A stretch of DNA of 40,038 nucleotides from Bacillota bacterium (lineage in GTDB: Bacteria > Bacillota > Clostridia > Oscillospirales > Ruminococcaceae). Of this stretch, positions 6,914 to 14,806 are shown one piece after another. The position numbers were made by a program, and so were the translations under genes. Location of the stretch: positions 1 through 40,038 of the forward strand of contig JAEYXR010000019.1 in the NCBI GenBank assembly GCA_023431215.1, in the 5' to 3' direction. Under the pieces are notes generated by a model. It was not told where the DNA came from and searched no databases. It was given only the letters and a program-made list of their open reading frames with translations. The stretch's first letter is position 1; each line of letters starts with the position of its first letter.

Positions 6914-7327
6914 ATGCCCGATGAGTTTTATACCTTAAGCGGTTATGAAAGATTGGCCCCCGATGAACTATCACCGGCAATGGAGGACTACCTGGAAATG
7001 ATTTGCCGCTGTACAAAGCGTGATGGTTTTGCCCGTGTCAATACTCTGGCCAAATATTTGCATGTTGCACCTTCTTCTTCCTCTAAGATGGTACAAAAGC
7101 TGCGCCAGCTGGGGCTGGTAGAAGCATTGCCTTATGGCGTTGTACGCCCCACCGAAAAAGGACGTTTGGCAGGGGAGTATCTGTTGTACCGACATGAGCT
7201 GTTATGCAAATTTTTTTGCCGCCTGAACGGAACTGCTAATGAGCTGGAGCAGGTAGAAAAAATCGAGCATTTTATCAGCCGAATTACGGTGCAAAGCATT
7301 GCTCAATGGCTGGAGAGCCATCCCTAA
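6914..7327 (+). CDS. DtxR/MntR-family metal-dependent repressor
   Basis: A 137-aa protein. The ATG at 6914 follows GGGAGGT; an earlier in-frame ATG overlaps the ribosome site. Residues 20-85 are the winged HTH (SPAMEDYLEMICRC, then VNTLAKYLHVAPSSSSKMVQ, LRQLGLVEALPYGVVRPTEK), and the remainder is the metal-binding dimerisation domain with RHELLCKFF and VEKIEHFIS. There is no C-terminal SH3 domain, so it is the short MntR-like type. It is divergent from feoAB, which argues that it senses iron and represses ferrous uptake; manganese sensing is the alternative. The HxxE residues expected in the metal sites are present (RHELL, EKIEHF). Confidence 0.85.
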   Translation: MPDEFYTLSGYERLAPDELSPAMEDYLEMICRCTKRDGFARVNTLAKYLHVAPSSSSKMVQKLRQLGLVEALPYGVVRPTEKGRLAGEYLLYRHELLCKFFCRLNGTANELEQVEKIEHFISRITVQSIAQWLESHP

Positions 7328-7364
7328 CGTAAGCTATTCTTACATATATCTGTATTTCACCAAC

Positions 7365-7414
7365 AAACCCCCTCCTATTGGCTGCAAATTTGCAGTCATA
7401 GGAGGGGGTTTTTA
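7365..7414. terminator. bidirectional terminator between convergent genes
   Basis: AACCCCCTCCTAT (7366-7378) pairs with ATAGGAGGGGGTT (7398-7410), with an inner CTGCAAATTTGCAG stem, and both flanks carry A/T runs. It serves the DtxR-type gene and the convergent lipid kinase gene. The rest of 7415-7504 shows nothing further. Confidence 0.85.
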
Positions 7415-7504
7415 TCAATGGCAATAAACTCTGCACGCATAGAGTTTAATACAGTTTGAATGATGATTTTACGGTGTTGCCGTCTTTTATATTTTCTTCT
7501 GAAA

Positions 7505-8467
7505 TTAAACCATCACCGGTTGTTTGACCTGCTCTTCTTTGCAGACAGCTGACATTGCTTTGGCTGCGGGCACAAGAAATCTTACCTGCCCCGGCAGCAC
7601 ACGTGCCGTAATAGAATCATTGATAAAGGTTTCGCCGTCTACACACATGGTAACCGGCTCCCTATATTGCACTGTTAAGCTTTTACACCTGGTGTATGTA
7701 ACCAACTGCTTTACTTCCGGGTCGCTGATATGTAGGCCTTTTTGATATTTCCCTATGATGCGCAGCATGGTAGCACGAGGAAGCTTGGGTACAAGGCAAA
7801 CATCCATCAGGCCGTCATCCAGCTGTGCCAGCGGCGCCCCCCTGTAGTTACCACCATAATACTGCCCGTTTGCAATTACCATCAGCATGGAATTAGCCTC
7901 AAGGACTGTAGTGTCGTCCAACGTGATGACTGCAGCCTTGCCCAGACGGCTAAAAAAGGTATAGGCAATGGCAAGATTGTAAGCACCAACACCGCTTACC
8001 ATGGGCCAGTGCTTAAACCGGTGCATATTATGTGCCACATCGGCATCCAGCCCCACATTGCAGATGTTTAATGAAACCAGATCATTAAACCGTATGGCAT
8101 CTATACGCTTTTCTTCGCCTTTCAGCTGTGCCTCTATAGACAAAAAATCAGCATTGGGATAACACTTTACAAAGTCGTTTCCGGTGCCGCAGGGTATCAC
8201 TCCAAGGCTTGCATTGGTACAGTCGTACATGCCGCTCAGCACCTCACTGATGGTACCGTCACCGCCACAGGCATAAAACCTCAGCTCTTCGCCAAAGCTG
8301 CAAGCACAGCGTTCACGGACAAAACGAATGGCATCCTGCCTACCTTTGGTCATATAAATTTCAAGGTCTGCTTCCATGCCTAAAAAAGCCTCATGAATTT
8401 TAGGACCCAGCAGCCTTGCCGGATTTTCTTTTCCCGCAATGGGATTAATTACAAAAACATGTTTCAT
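7505..8467 (-). CDS. diacylglycerol/lipid kinase (DagK/YegS family)
   Basis: A 320-aa protein. I start it at 8467, where GGAGGAGC lies about 7 bases upstream. It opens with VFVINPIAGKENPARLL and carries the family's nucleotide-binding YACGGDGTISEVLSGM (about residues 64-79), followed by GVIPCGTGNDFVKCYP. The C-terminal beta-sandwich has ANGQYYGGNYRGAPLAQLDDG and the MCVDGETF strand. The family phosphorylates diacylglycerol or related lipids at the membrane with ATP, recycling the diacylglycerol released by lipoteichoic acid and membrane-oligosaccharide synthesis. It is monocistronic here and ends at a shared terminator. Confidence 0.88.
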   Translation of the reverse strand: MKHVFVINPIAGKENPARLLGPKIHEAFLGMEADLEIYMTKGRQDAIRFVRERCACSFGEELRFYACGGDGTISEVLSGMYDCTNASLGVIPCGTGNDFVKCYPNADFLSIEAQLKGEEKRIDAIRFNDLVSLNICNVGLDADVAHNMHRFKHWPMVSGVGAYNLAIAYTFFSRLGKAAVITLDDTTVLEANSMLMVIANGQYYGGNYRGAPLAQLDDGLMDVCLVPKLPRATMLRIIGKYQKGLHISDPEVKQLVTYTRCKSLTVQYREPVTMCVDGETFINDSITARVLPGQVRFLVPAAKAMSAVCKEEQVKQPVMV

Positions 8468-8622
8468 TTTGCAGCTCCTCCCCATTAACACACCATTAAA
8501 ACTATGCAGATTCTAACACTATTTCATAAAAAATACAATTGATTCTTATTAAAACTTATTTTAAAGGGTAAATTCAATATAAGAGCAGATAAAAATCAGA
8601 TAGAAAAAAAGTTGAAAAATTC

Positions 8623-8764
8623 TGCGAGGGTGATATACTGTTATGTGGTAAACAAATAACAATAAACCGTTTACTATTCTATCACCGTGCAAAATGCTCT
8701 TGTCATCCCTTTGCTTTGCGTGATAAGAGCTGTTATAAATTATTACTTTTTGCCGACGCAAAGC
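8623..8764 (+). promoter_or_regulatory. structured leader before the phosphoribosyltransferase gene
   Basis: The 317-base gap 8468-8784 contains nested complementary segments. GGTGATA (8629-8635) pairs with TATCACC (8680-8686) and encloses GTAAAC (8648-8653) with GTTTAC (8669-8674). GCTCTTGTCA (8696-8705) pairs with TGATAAGAGC (8721-8730, one G-U). Part of this hairpin's loop and 3' arm, GCTTTGCGT (8713-8721), pairs perfectly with ACGCAAAGC (8756-8764), just upstream of the ribosome site. The last two pairings exclude each other, as in attenuators and riboswitches. No known riboswitch class was recognised. Confidence 0.4.
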
Positions 8765-8784
8765 GGCGGAATGGAGCATTTATT

Positions 8785-9333
8785 ATGGAACAGTATTATG
8801 ATATTGAAGTAGCCGGAGTAAAGCGCAGGCTGCCTGTTGTCCCTATTTCACCTGAGCTTTCTATTGCTGCTTTTGTTATTTTTGGTGATACTGACATTGT
8901 AGAGCCTTGTGCCAAAGCTTTGGCACAAAAGCTGCCCGAAAATGTAGATTACCTGATTACTGCCGAAGCCAAGAGTATCCCTCTGATTTATGAAATGGCC
9001 AAAGTGATGAATATGCCCCGTTATTTAATCGCCCGTAAATCTGTAAAAGGCTACATGCAAAAGCCCATTATTACAAAAGTAAACTCCATTACCACCAACA
9101 AAGAGCAAATTCTTTGCCTGGATGAGGAGGATATTAAGCTCATTAAAGGCGCTAACATTGCCATCATCGACGATGTCATTTCTACCGGAGGGTCTTTGGC
9201 TGCCATTGAGCATCTGGTCAAAGAGGCAGGCGGCAACGTTGTTGCCCGTGCTGCTATTCTTGCCGAAGGCGATGCCGCAGACCGGGATGACATTATTTAT
9301 CTGGGAACAATACCACTGTTTTTTACCAAGTAA
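8785..9333 (+). CDS. adenine-phosphoribosyltransferase-like PRTase
   Basis: A 182-aa protein; the ATG at 8785 follows GGAG (8773-8776). The PRPP-binding loop is IAIIDDVISTGGSLAAIE (about residues 127-144), with the two acidic residues and the glycine turn of type I phosphoribosyltransferases. YLITAEAKSIPLIYEMA and RYLIARKSVKGYM are the matching core strands. Similar proteins in Clostridia are annotated as apt-like or simply phosphoribosyltransferase family; the base accepted is not certain, so no symbol is given. The product is expected to convert a purine base and PRPP to the nucleotide in the cytosol. The long leader before it may regulate it. Confidence 0.82.
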   Translation: MEQYYDIEVAGVKRRLPVVPISPELSIAAFVIFGDTDIVEPCAKALAQKLPENVDYLITAEAKSIPLIYEMAKVMNMPRYLIARKSVKGYMQKPIITKVNSITTNKEQILCLDEEDIKLIKGANIAIIDDVISTGGSLAAIEHLVKEAGGNVVARAAILAEGDAADRDDIIYLGTIPLFFTK

Positions 9334-9345
9334 TAGCCTTCTACC

Positions 9346-9376
9346 AACGCGAATTCTTCGGATTTCGCGTTTTTTA
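9346..9376 (+). terminator. terminator of the PRTase gene
   Basis: AACGCGAA (9346-9353) pairs with TTCGCGTT (9364-9371) and is followed by TTTTTA. Confidence 0.85.
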
Positions 9377-9543
9377 TACTATTTTGCACTTTATGTACAA
9401 TAAATAACAAGATATGGCAAAGCTTTTTTTATCAATACATACTATACTATAGATGGACTCATTTTATATTGCAGGTATTTTTTTATATAATATTTAAATC
9501 ACCGTAGTCATTTCATTTCGGTGAAGATTGGAGTGTAAATTAA

Positions 9544-10281
9544 ATGAAAGTGATTGTAACCGATAGCTTTGAGGCTTCCAGTAAGTATGTTGCTCAACAC
9601 ATTGCACAGCTTATTAATAAAAAGCCTGACGCAAAGCTGGGACTTGCTACCGGCGGAACCTGTGAAAAAATTTATGCCAACCTGGTACAGATGCATCAAG
9701 ACGGTTTGATCGATTTTTCTAAGGTTAGCACAGTAAATCTTGACGAGTATGTTGGCATGGATCCAGAAAATGACCTGAGCTACCGAAAATATATGAATAG
9801 CAACCTGTTCGACCATGTAAACATAGACAAAGCCAATACCTATGTTCCCGGTGGTATGGGTGACCCCGACAAAGAGATTTCAATTTTTAAAGCCAAGGTT
9901 TATGAAGGCGGTAACAATGACTTCCAGCTTCTGGGCATTGGTGTAGACGGTCACATCGGCTTTAATGAAGCCCGGGAAAAGCTGCGTGCCAGTGCCCATA
10001 TGGAGGAGCTGGAAGAAAGCACCATTGAGGCAAACTCCCGCTATTTTGAAGATCAGTCCCTGGTGCCCCGGTATGCAATGACTATGGGCATGGCAGATAT
10101 CTTCTCTGCCAAAGAAATTATGCTTATGGCCTCCGGTGCTGCCAAGTCTCATGCTATTCAGGGTCTTTTAATGGATGATTATATTACCACCCAAAACCCC
10201 AGCACACTGCTAAAATTGCACCATAATGTCACAATAGTAATTGATAAAGAACTTGCTGATTTGGTAGGATACCAAGCGTAA
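9544..10281 (+). CDS. nagB: glucosamine-6-phosphate deaminase
   Basis: A 245-aa protein of normal length. It converts glucosamine-6-phosphate to fructose-6-phosphate and ammonia, linking amino-sugar use to glycolysis. Visible hallmarks are LGLATGGTCEKIYANL (phosphate loop), VNLDEYVGM with the catalytic Asp, and LLGIGVDGHIGFNEAREKL with the Asp, His and Glu of the ring-opening triad. Family members usually have NEP after GHIxF, here NEA. The gene stands alone between terminators, with no nagA or PTS gene beside it. Its promoter area (9377-9543) is AT-rich and holds no clear operator. Confidence 0.92.
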   Translation: MKVIVTDSFEASSKYVAQHIAQLINKKPDAKLGLATGGTCEKIYANLVQMHQDGLIDFSKVSTVNLDEYVGMDPENDLSYRKYMNSNLFDHVNIDKANTYVPGGMGDPDKEISIFKAKVYEGGNNDFQLLGIGVDGHIGFNEAREKLRASAHMEELEESTIEANSRYFEDQSLVPRYAMTMGMADIFSAKEIMLMASGAAKSHAIQGLLMDDYITTQNPSTLLKLHHNVTIVIDKELADLVGYQA

Positions 10282-10316
10282 GCACACCATTGCCCTTTTA
10301 CCATCCTTATAATACA

Positions 10317-10364
10317 AAAGCAGCAGGTACAGAGAATAAATCTTTGTACCTGCTGCTTTTTTTA
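10317..10364 (+). terminator. strong terminator of nagB
   Basis: AAAGCAGCAGGTACA (10317-10331) pairs perfectly with TGTACCTGCTGCTTT (10345-10359), followed by TTTTT. Confidence 0.92.
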
Positions 10365-10398
10365 GTTTTTGTTGAAAGAAATGAGGCGCTCATGCCTG

Positions 10399-11436
10399 TT
10401 AGCCTAAATATGCCTGCAGCAGTTTGATTGTATTGGAAACACCATCCATATGAGCACGCTCGTAACCATGAGATGCATATACGCCGGGGCCGATAAGACC
10501 ATGGCGTACATCATGGCCTGCCTCCAGCGCGGCGTCTGCATCAGATCCATAAAAGGGATATACGTCTATGGCATAATCTACACCGCACTCTTTGGCTGCT
10601 TTAATGAGGTTTGTGGTAACATCATAGTTATATGGCCCACGGGAATCTTTGGGGCAGATAGATACCTGATGCTCGGTACAGGTAAGGTCGCCGCCAACAC
10701 AGCCCATATCCACGCTTAAAAGCTCGGTGACGCCGGGTACCACCGTACCGCAGGCGCCGTGGCCTACCTCCTCATATACGGTAACATGCACAAAGATGTG
10801 CCGCTTGGGTGTAACCTTATTCTCCTGCAAATACTTGGCATAGCCAAGAAGGATGGCAACACTGAGCTTATCGTCCAAAAATCTTGATTTGATGTAACCG
10901 CTGGGTGTTATAACGGTACGGGGGTCAAAACAGACAAAGTCGCCTACCTCAATACCTAGTTTGCGCGTATCCTCAGCGGATTTTACATTAGCGTCCAGTA
11001 AAACCTCCATGGTCCCAAATTCCCGTTTGGTGCTGCCGTATTCCTTGTTTACATGCACCGAGGCGTTGTCCAGCTGAAAAACACCGGTTACCGGCTCATG
11101 AAACCTAGGGTATACCACACAATTTTCTGTTTCGGTATTGTTTGGCTCCAGGCCGCCTACAGGAGAAAGGCGCAGGCTTCCGCTGCTTTTTATGGAAGAA
11201 ACCACTGCCCCCAGGGTATCTACATGCCCCATCAACTGAACAGCGTCTTTGTTGTCTTTACCGCCCAAATCTGCCAGCACACCACCCTTTGTGGTAAGTA
11301 CAGCCTCAAAACCCATGGATAAAAATTCATCCCGCACATATTGTGCCACTTCTTTGGTAAAGCCTGAGGGGCTGGGAATGGCCATCAGGGCAAACAACTG
11401 CTTTTTGATGTATTCCAGAATTGCTTCGTTGTTCAT
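10399..11436 (-). CDS. M42-family metallo-aminopeptidase
   Basis: A 345-aa protein. Two adjacent ATG codons (11439 and 11436) follow AAGGAGAG; the second has the better spacing of 7 bases. M42 peptidases (FrvX/YsdC, glutamyl aminopeptidase-like) form large cytosolic tetrahedral complexes that trim peptides. The metal ligands are visible: LMGHVDTLGAV (His), SRFLDDKLSVA (bridging Asp), YEEVGHGACG (catalytic and metal Glu), LSVDMG (Asp) and SHGYERAHMDG (His). The PSGFTKEVAQ segment near residues 24-33 is typical too. It appears monocistronic. Substrate preference cannot be read from the sequence. Confidence 0.9.
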   Translation of the reverse strand: MNNEAILEYIKKQLFALMAIPSPSGFTKEVAQYVRDEFLSMGFEAVLTTKGGVLADLGGKDNKDAVQLMGHVDTLGAVVSSIKSSGSLRLSPVGGLEPNNTETENCVVYPRFHEPVTGVFQLDNASVHVNKEYGSTKREFGTMEVLLDANVKSAEDTRKLGIEVGDFVCFDPRTVITPSGYIKSRFLDDKLSVAILLGYAKYLQENKVTPKRHIFVHVTVYEEVGHGACGTVVPGVTELLSVDMGCVGGDLTCTEHQVSICPKDSRGPYNYDVTTNLIKAAKECGVDYAIDVYPFYGSDADAALEAGHDVRHGLIGPGVYASHGYERAHMDGVSNTIKLLQAYLG

Positions 11437-11514
11437 CATATCTCTCCTTACTTTGCTGACTGCAATAATGTGATTATAACACCAGCCAAAGGTTTTGTAC
11501 AGAAAGTACGGGCA

Positions 11515-11540
11515 TAAAAAAGCCCGCCGGTTGGCGGGTG
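11515..11540 (-). terminator. terminator of the GNAT gene
   Basis: On the minus strand the stem ACCCGCC-AACC-GGCGGGC is followed by TTTTTT (A-run at 11516-11521). It lies about 115 bases after the GNAT stop codon. The stretch 11541-11653 holds nothing else. Confidence 0.75.
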
Positions 11541-11653
11541 GTATTGCTACCCATTAACTTTTTGATACACTAGCCATGCGGGCGTATTGCCATTTAATGG
11601 CTTCTAAAATTTTAATGCTGTGGCAATTTTTATATCACCTTTTCAGGTTATAT

Positions 11654-12142
11654 TTACGGTTGCAAATCCAATTGCATATAGATTGCAGTGGGTGCGGGGT
11701 TATCATTGTAGCGCTCTATTACATAAAATCCATTGCGCTTATACAACTCAATGGCATTATCCATAAAAGGAAAGGTGTCAAGCCGCATATGCTGATACCC
11801 TATACGCTTGGCATCTGCAATCACCTGTTGGACTAATGCTTTACCAATGTGTTTTCCACGGTATTGTGGCCTAACGTACAGACGCTTTATTTCGCAATAA
11901 CTGTCATCTGTTCTTTTTAGTGCAACACAACCGGCAATATCCTCTCCATAACACGCCAGATACAACCGACCATGGGGTAAACCATATTTTTCTTCCAGTT
12001 CCTGCCCCTCGTCGCTGTAATGCTGGGCTTCAAGACAACGTTTGACATCGTCTCCCTGCTCCAAAATCAGATTGATATATTCGGTAAACAATTGTAAAAC
12101 CTCGGGCTGCCTGTCATAGGACAATATCAATTTTAACTCCAA
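11654..12142 (-). CDS. GNAT-family N-acetyltransferase
   Basis: A 162-aa protein if started at the TTG at 12142, which has GGGAGGT exactly 6 bases upstream. An ATG 42 bases earlier has no ribosome site. GNAT enzymes move an acetyl group from acetyl-CoA to an amine. The CoA-binding motif A is clear: VRPQYRGKHIGKALVQQV (residues about 95-112), preceded by CEIKRLY and followed by LDTFPFMDNAIELYKRNGF (motif B). The N-terminal 60 residues fit the family's variable substrate part. The substrate is unknown. It lies downstream of the amino-acid ABC operon on the same strand, 84 bases away, and may be part of that transcript. Confidence 0.85.
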   Translation of the reverse strand: MELKLILSYDRQPEVLQLFTEYINLILEQGDDVKRCLEAQHYSDEGQELEEKYGLPHGRLYLACYGEDIAGCVALKRTDDSYCEIKRLYVRPQYRGKHIGKALVQQVIADAKRIGYQHMRLDTFPFMDNAIELYKRNGFYVIERYNDNPAPTAIYMQLDLQP

Positions 12143-12225
12143 CCCTGCACCTCCCAAATCATTTGAGCCTTCCAACCATCTCAAATCTTACGGGGTTTAC
12201 GCAAATAAGCCTCATGATATACTGC

Positions 12226-12972
12226 CTATCGGATCACCGTACCCAAAAAGGCAGCGGTATCAGGGTTTTGTGGGTTTTCAAAAATCTGCTCCGGTGGGCC
12301 TTCCTCGGCAATTTTTCCGTCCTTCATAAATACCACACGGTTGGCAGCATTTTTTGCAAAGGACATTTCGTGTGTAACCACCAGCATGGTCATACGCTCG
12401 GCAGCCAGCTGTTGCATAATGCTGAGCACCTCCCCGGTAAGCTGGGGGTCAAGGGCAGAGGTAGGCTCATCAAACAGCATAATCTCGGGGCTTTTCATCA
12501 ACGCCCGGGCAATGGCCACCCGCTGCTTTTGCCCGCCGGATAGCTTGGAGGGGTATTCGTTAACCTTGTCCCAAAGCCCTACCTTCCGCAGCAGCTCCTC
12601 ACACTTTTCTTTGGCATCGGTGGCACTGGGGGTAGTCATCAAATAAGGTTTGATAAGATTATCCCCTACCGTCATATGAGGAAACAGATAAAAATTTTGA
12701 AATACCATACCCATTTTTCCGGAAATACGGCGGCGGTCGTGGGCGTTGGCTGGATACTGGCCTTGGGTAATATAGCTTTCGCCGTCAATGGTAACATTTC
12801 CGCCATCCACCGTTTCTAGGTCGATAAGACAGCGGAGCAGGGTGCTTTTGCCGGAGCCGGAGGACCCAATTACCGCAATTACATCTCCCTGTTCTACCGT
12901 AAAGCTGATGTCGTGGAGAACATCCAGCTCTCCAAAGGACTTTTTCAGACCCTGTATGGTTAAAAATGACAT
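12226..12972 (-). CDS. amino-acid ABC transporter ATPase (GlnQ-like)
   Basis: A 248-aa protein. Walker A is GSSGSGKST (36-44), the signature is LSGGQKQRVAIARAL, and Walker B is IMLFDEPTSALDPQ followed by the switch His in VVTHEMSFA. This is the polar amino-acid (PAAT) branch. It powers the permease encoded just upstream (15-base gap) with the binding protein at 13794-14660. The usual gene order binding protein, permease, ATPase is kept. It is cytosolic and associated with the membrane complex. Confidence 0.93.
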   Translation of the reverse strand: MSFLTIQGLKKSFGELDVLHDISFTVEQGDVIAVIGSSGSGKSTLLRCLIDLETVDGGNVTIDGESYITQGQYPANAHDRRRISGKMGMVFQNFYLFPHMTVGDNLIKPYLMTTPSATDAKEKCEELLRKVGLWDKVNEYPSKLSGGQKQRVAIARALMKSPEIMLFDEPTSALDPQLTGEVLSIMQQLAAERMTMLVVTHEMSFAKNAANRVVFMKDGKIAEEGPPEQIFENPQNPDTAAFLGTVIR

Positions 12973-12987
12973 GGATATTCCCCCTTT

Positions 12988-13647
12988 TTAAAATTCATAA
13001 CGCTTTTCTATTTTTTTCAGTCCCCAGGTAATGACCATGTTAAGCACCAGATAGATGATGCCTGCCACCACAAAGGGAAAGGTTTTCCCGGTGGCATTCA
13101 CAGCAGATTTTGCAAACTGCAGTACCTCGGGAATGGCCAGCGTAAACATCAGGGAGGTATCCTTTACCAGGGTAATGGTCTCGTTGGAGATTGAGGGCAT
13201 GGCCACACGCAGCATTTGAGGAAGCACAATACGCAGCATGGTTTGGGTCTTGGTAAGCCCCAGCACCTTGGCAGCTTCAAACTGACCCGGGTCTACAGCC
13301 AACAGACCGCCGCGGAATATTTCGGCAAAATAGGCGGCATAGTTAAGTACAAAGGCAATCATGGCTGCGTCAAAGCGGTCCAGAGACTGAAACCATGGGC
13401 CAACACCCGGCATATAAGGCATGCCAAAGTAAACAAACAGCAGCTGTAAAATCAGCGGGGTGCTCCTCATAATGTAGATAAAGGTTTGAGTAAACCACCT
13501 TAGGGGAGCAAAACGGCAGCGAACCAAAAGGGTGAACACAAAGCCAAGGGGCAGCGAAGCCGCCAGCGTAACCACAAACAGTGTCATGGTTTTGTCTAAA
13601 CCCGCTCCCACCCGGGCAAAGGTGCCTATGATATATTCTAAATCCAT
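12988..13647 (-). CDS. amino-acid ABC transporter permease
   Basis: A 219-aa membrane protein started at 13647 because AAAGGAG lies 8 bases upstream; a longer frame upstream has no site. It has about five TM segments and the EAA loop EAAKVLGLTKTQTMLRIVLPQ (the GLTKTQ.RIVLP pattern) that docks the ATPase. IYIMRSTPLILQLLF and NYAAYFAEIFRGGL are typical of the HisM/GlnP permeases for polar amino acids. A single permease gene suggests a homodimer. Cotranscribed with the ATPase. Confidence 0.92.
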   Translation of the reverse strand: MDLEYIIGTFARVGAGLDKTMTLFVVTLAASLPLGFVFTLLVRCRFAPLRWFTQTFIYIMRSTPLILQLLFVYFGMPYMPGVGPWFQSLDRFDAAMIAFVLNYAAYFAEIFRGGLLAVDPGQFEAAKVLGLTKTQTMLRIVLPQMLRVAMPSISNETITLVKDTSLMFTLAIPEVLQFAKSAVNATGKTFPFVVAGIIYLVLNMVITWGLKKIEKRYEF

Positions 13648-13737
13648 ACTGCAAACTCCTTTGGGCGGCGGCAACTTACCCCTGTGGTAATTCTGTCTGT
13701 GCGGCCGTTGATTCTCATTGTATCTATATACGCAGAA

Positions 13738-13761
13738 TTGCGGGGGATTTCTCCCTCGCAA
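13738..13761 (-). other. stem-loop between binding protein and permease genes
   Basis: TTGCG followed by a G-run pairs with CTCCCTCGCAA with one or two mismatches. There is no U-run. Such intercistronic stems often protect the upstream binding-protein mRNA, raising its amount over the permease. Confidence 0.35.
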
Positions 13762-13793
13762 AACCGCTTTTATGGCTAATTAAGAAGAACGCA

Positions 13794-14660
13794 TTATTTA
13801 CCTGCAAACACAACTCTGTCTTCGCCAAACCATTTTTTAGAAATTTCGGCAGCAGAGCCGTCCTTGCACATTTCGTCCAAAGCGCCCAATACCTTGTCTG
13901 CCAGCACAGTGTTTCCCTTTTTAAAGGCAATGCCGTATTCCTCGTCAGCCAGCTGGTCTTCCAAAACCTTCAGCTTGCCTTCGCCGGAGTTGGCAATATA
14001 GTAGTCGGCAACCACCTTGTCAACAATGACAGCATCAATACGGCCCATCTTAAGGTCAGTAAACAGAGTAACATTTTCGGCAGCCTTTACCAAATCCTTT
14101 TCGGAACCGGCAACAGCACATGCTGCCCAGGCTTCATCAGCAGAAGAACCATCCTGCAGGGCTACTACCTTGCCTGCCAGATCTGCCAGAGCAGTAAGCC
14201 CGGAATCAACACCCACAACAGCAACCTGGGCATTTTTTACGTAAGCCCCGGACAGCAGCATGGACTCTTTACGAGCATCGGTAATGGTAAGACCGTTCCA
14301 CAGCAAATCAACCTTATCTCCGTTGAGCTCCAGCTCCTTGGTAGACCAGTCGATGGGGGTCAGAACAACCTCCAGCCCCAACTTTTCACCAACAGCCTTG
14401 GCAAGATCAACGTCAAAGCCTACAATCTCATTTTTTTCATTGCGAAAACCCATGGGAGGAAACTGGTCATCCAAACCGACTACCAGCTTTCCGGCAACGG
14501 TAAGACCATCGTCCGATTCAGAAGAAGCCGCAGGGGCAGTACTGGAAGCAGCCTCAGAAGACGAAGCCGGTGCAGAAGAAGCAGGAGCGGAGCTGCCACA
14601 GGCAGTCATGGTCATAACAATAAATAGAGCTGCAAGCAGCAGTGAGCCAATCTTTTTCAT
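13794..14660 (-). CDS. amino-acid ABC transporter binding lipoprotein
   Basis: A 288-aa extracytoplasmic lipoprotein. The signal MKKIGSLLLAALFIVMTMTA ends at a lipobox with Cys21, followed by a low-complexity Ser/Ala linker (to about residue 48). The mature part is a family 3 solute-binding protein: KLVVGLDDQFPPMGFRNE, GFDVDLAKAVGEKLG, LLWNGLTITDARK, then the second lobe with VVALQDGSSADEAW. These residues line the amino-acid pocket in the family; the exact ligand (cystine, polar or other) is not clear. It is first in the operon, behind a good promoter and GGAGG. Confidence 0.92.
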   Translation of the reverse strand: MKKIGSLLLAALFIVMTMTACGSSAPASSAPASSSEAASSTAPAASSESDDGLTVAGKLVVGLDDQFPPMGFRNEKNEIVGFDVDLAKAVGEKLGLEVVLTPIDWSTKELELNGDKVDLLWNGLTITDARKESMLLSGAYVKNAQVAVVGVDSGLTALADLAGKVVALQDGSSADEAWAACAVAGSEKDLVKAAENVTLFTDLKMGRIDAVIVDKVVADYYIANSGEGKLKVLEDQLADEEYGIAFKKGNTVLADKVLGALDEMCKDGSAAEISKKWFGEDRVVFAGK

Positions 14661-14696
14661 ATGTAATATCCTCCGTGTATTTCAATCAATAAGCAT

Positions 14697-14726
14697 ATTA
14701 TATACTTTAGTGTGCTAATATGCTAA
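14697..14726 (-). promoter_or_regulatory. promoter of the amino-acid ABC operon
   Basis: On the minus strand TTAGCA (complement 14721-14726), an 18-base spacer and TATAAT (complement 14697-14702) precede the binding-protein gene. CATATTAG is repeated in tandem at the -35, a possible regulator site. Confidence 0.6.
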
Positions 14727-14806
14727 TATGATAGCACAACAAATTACTTCAGGAGAACAAACTACATTCTGTATGCTTCGGTTTTCTTTACTTTACGCAG
14801 CTATAC

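Noticed and set aside
14520..14600. GC-rich repetitive stretch in the ABC binding-protein gene
   Set aside because: It encodes the ordinary Ser/Ala linker behind a lipobox.
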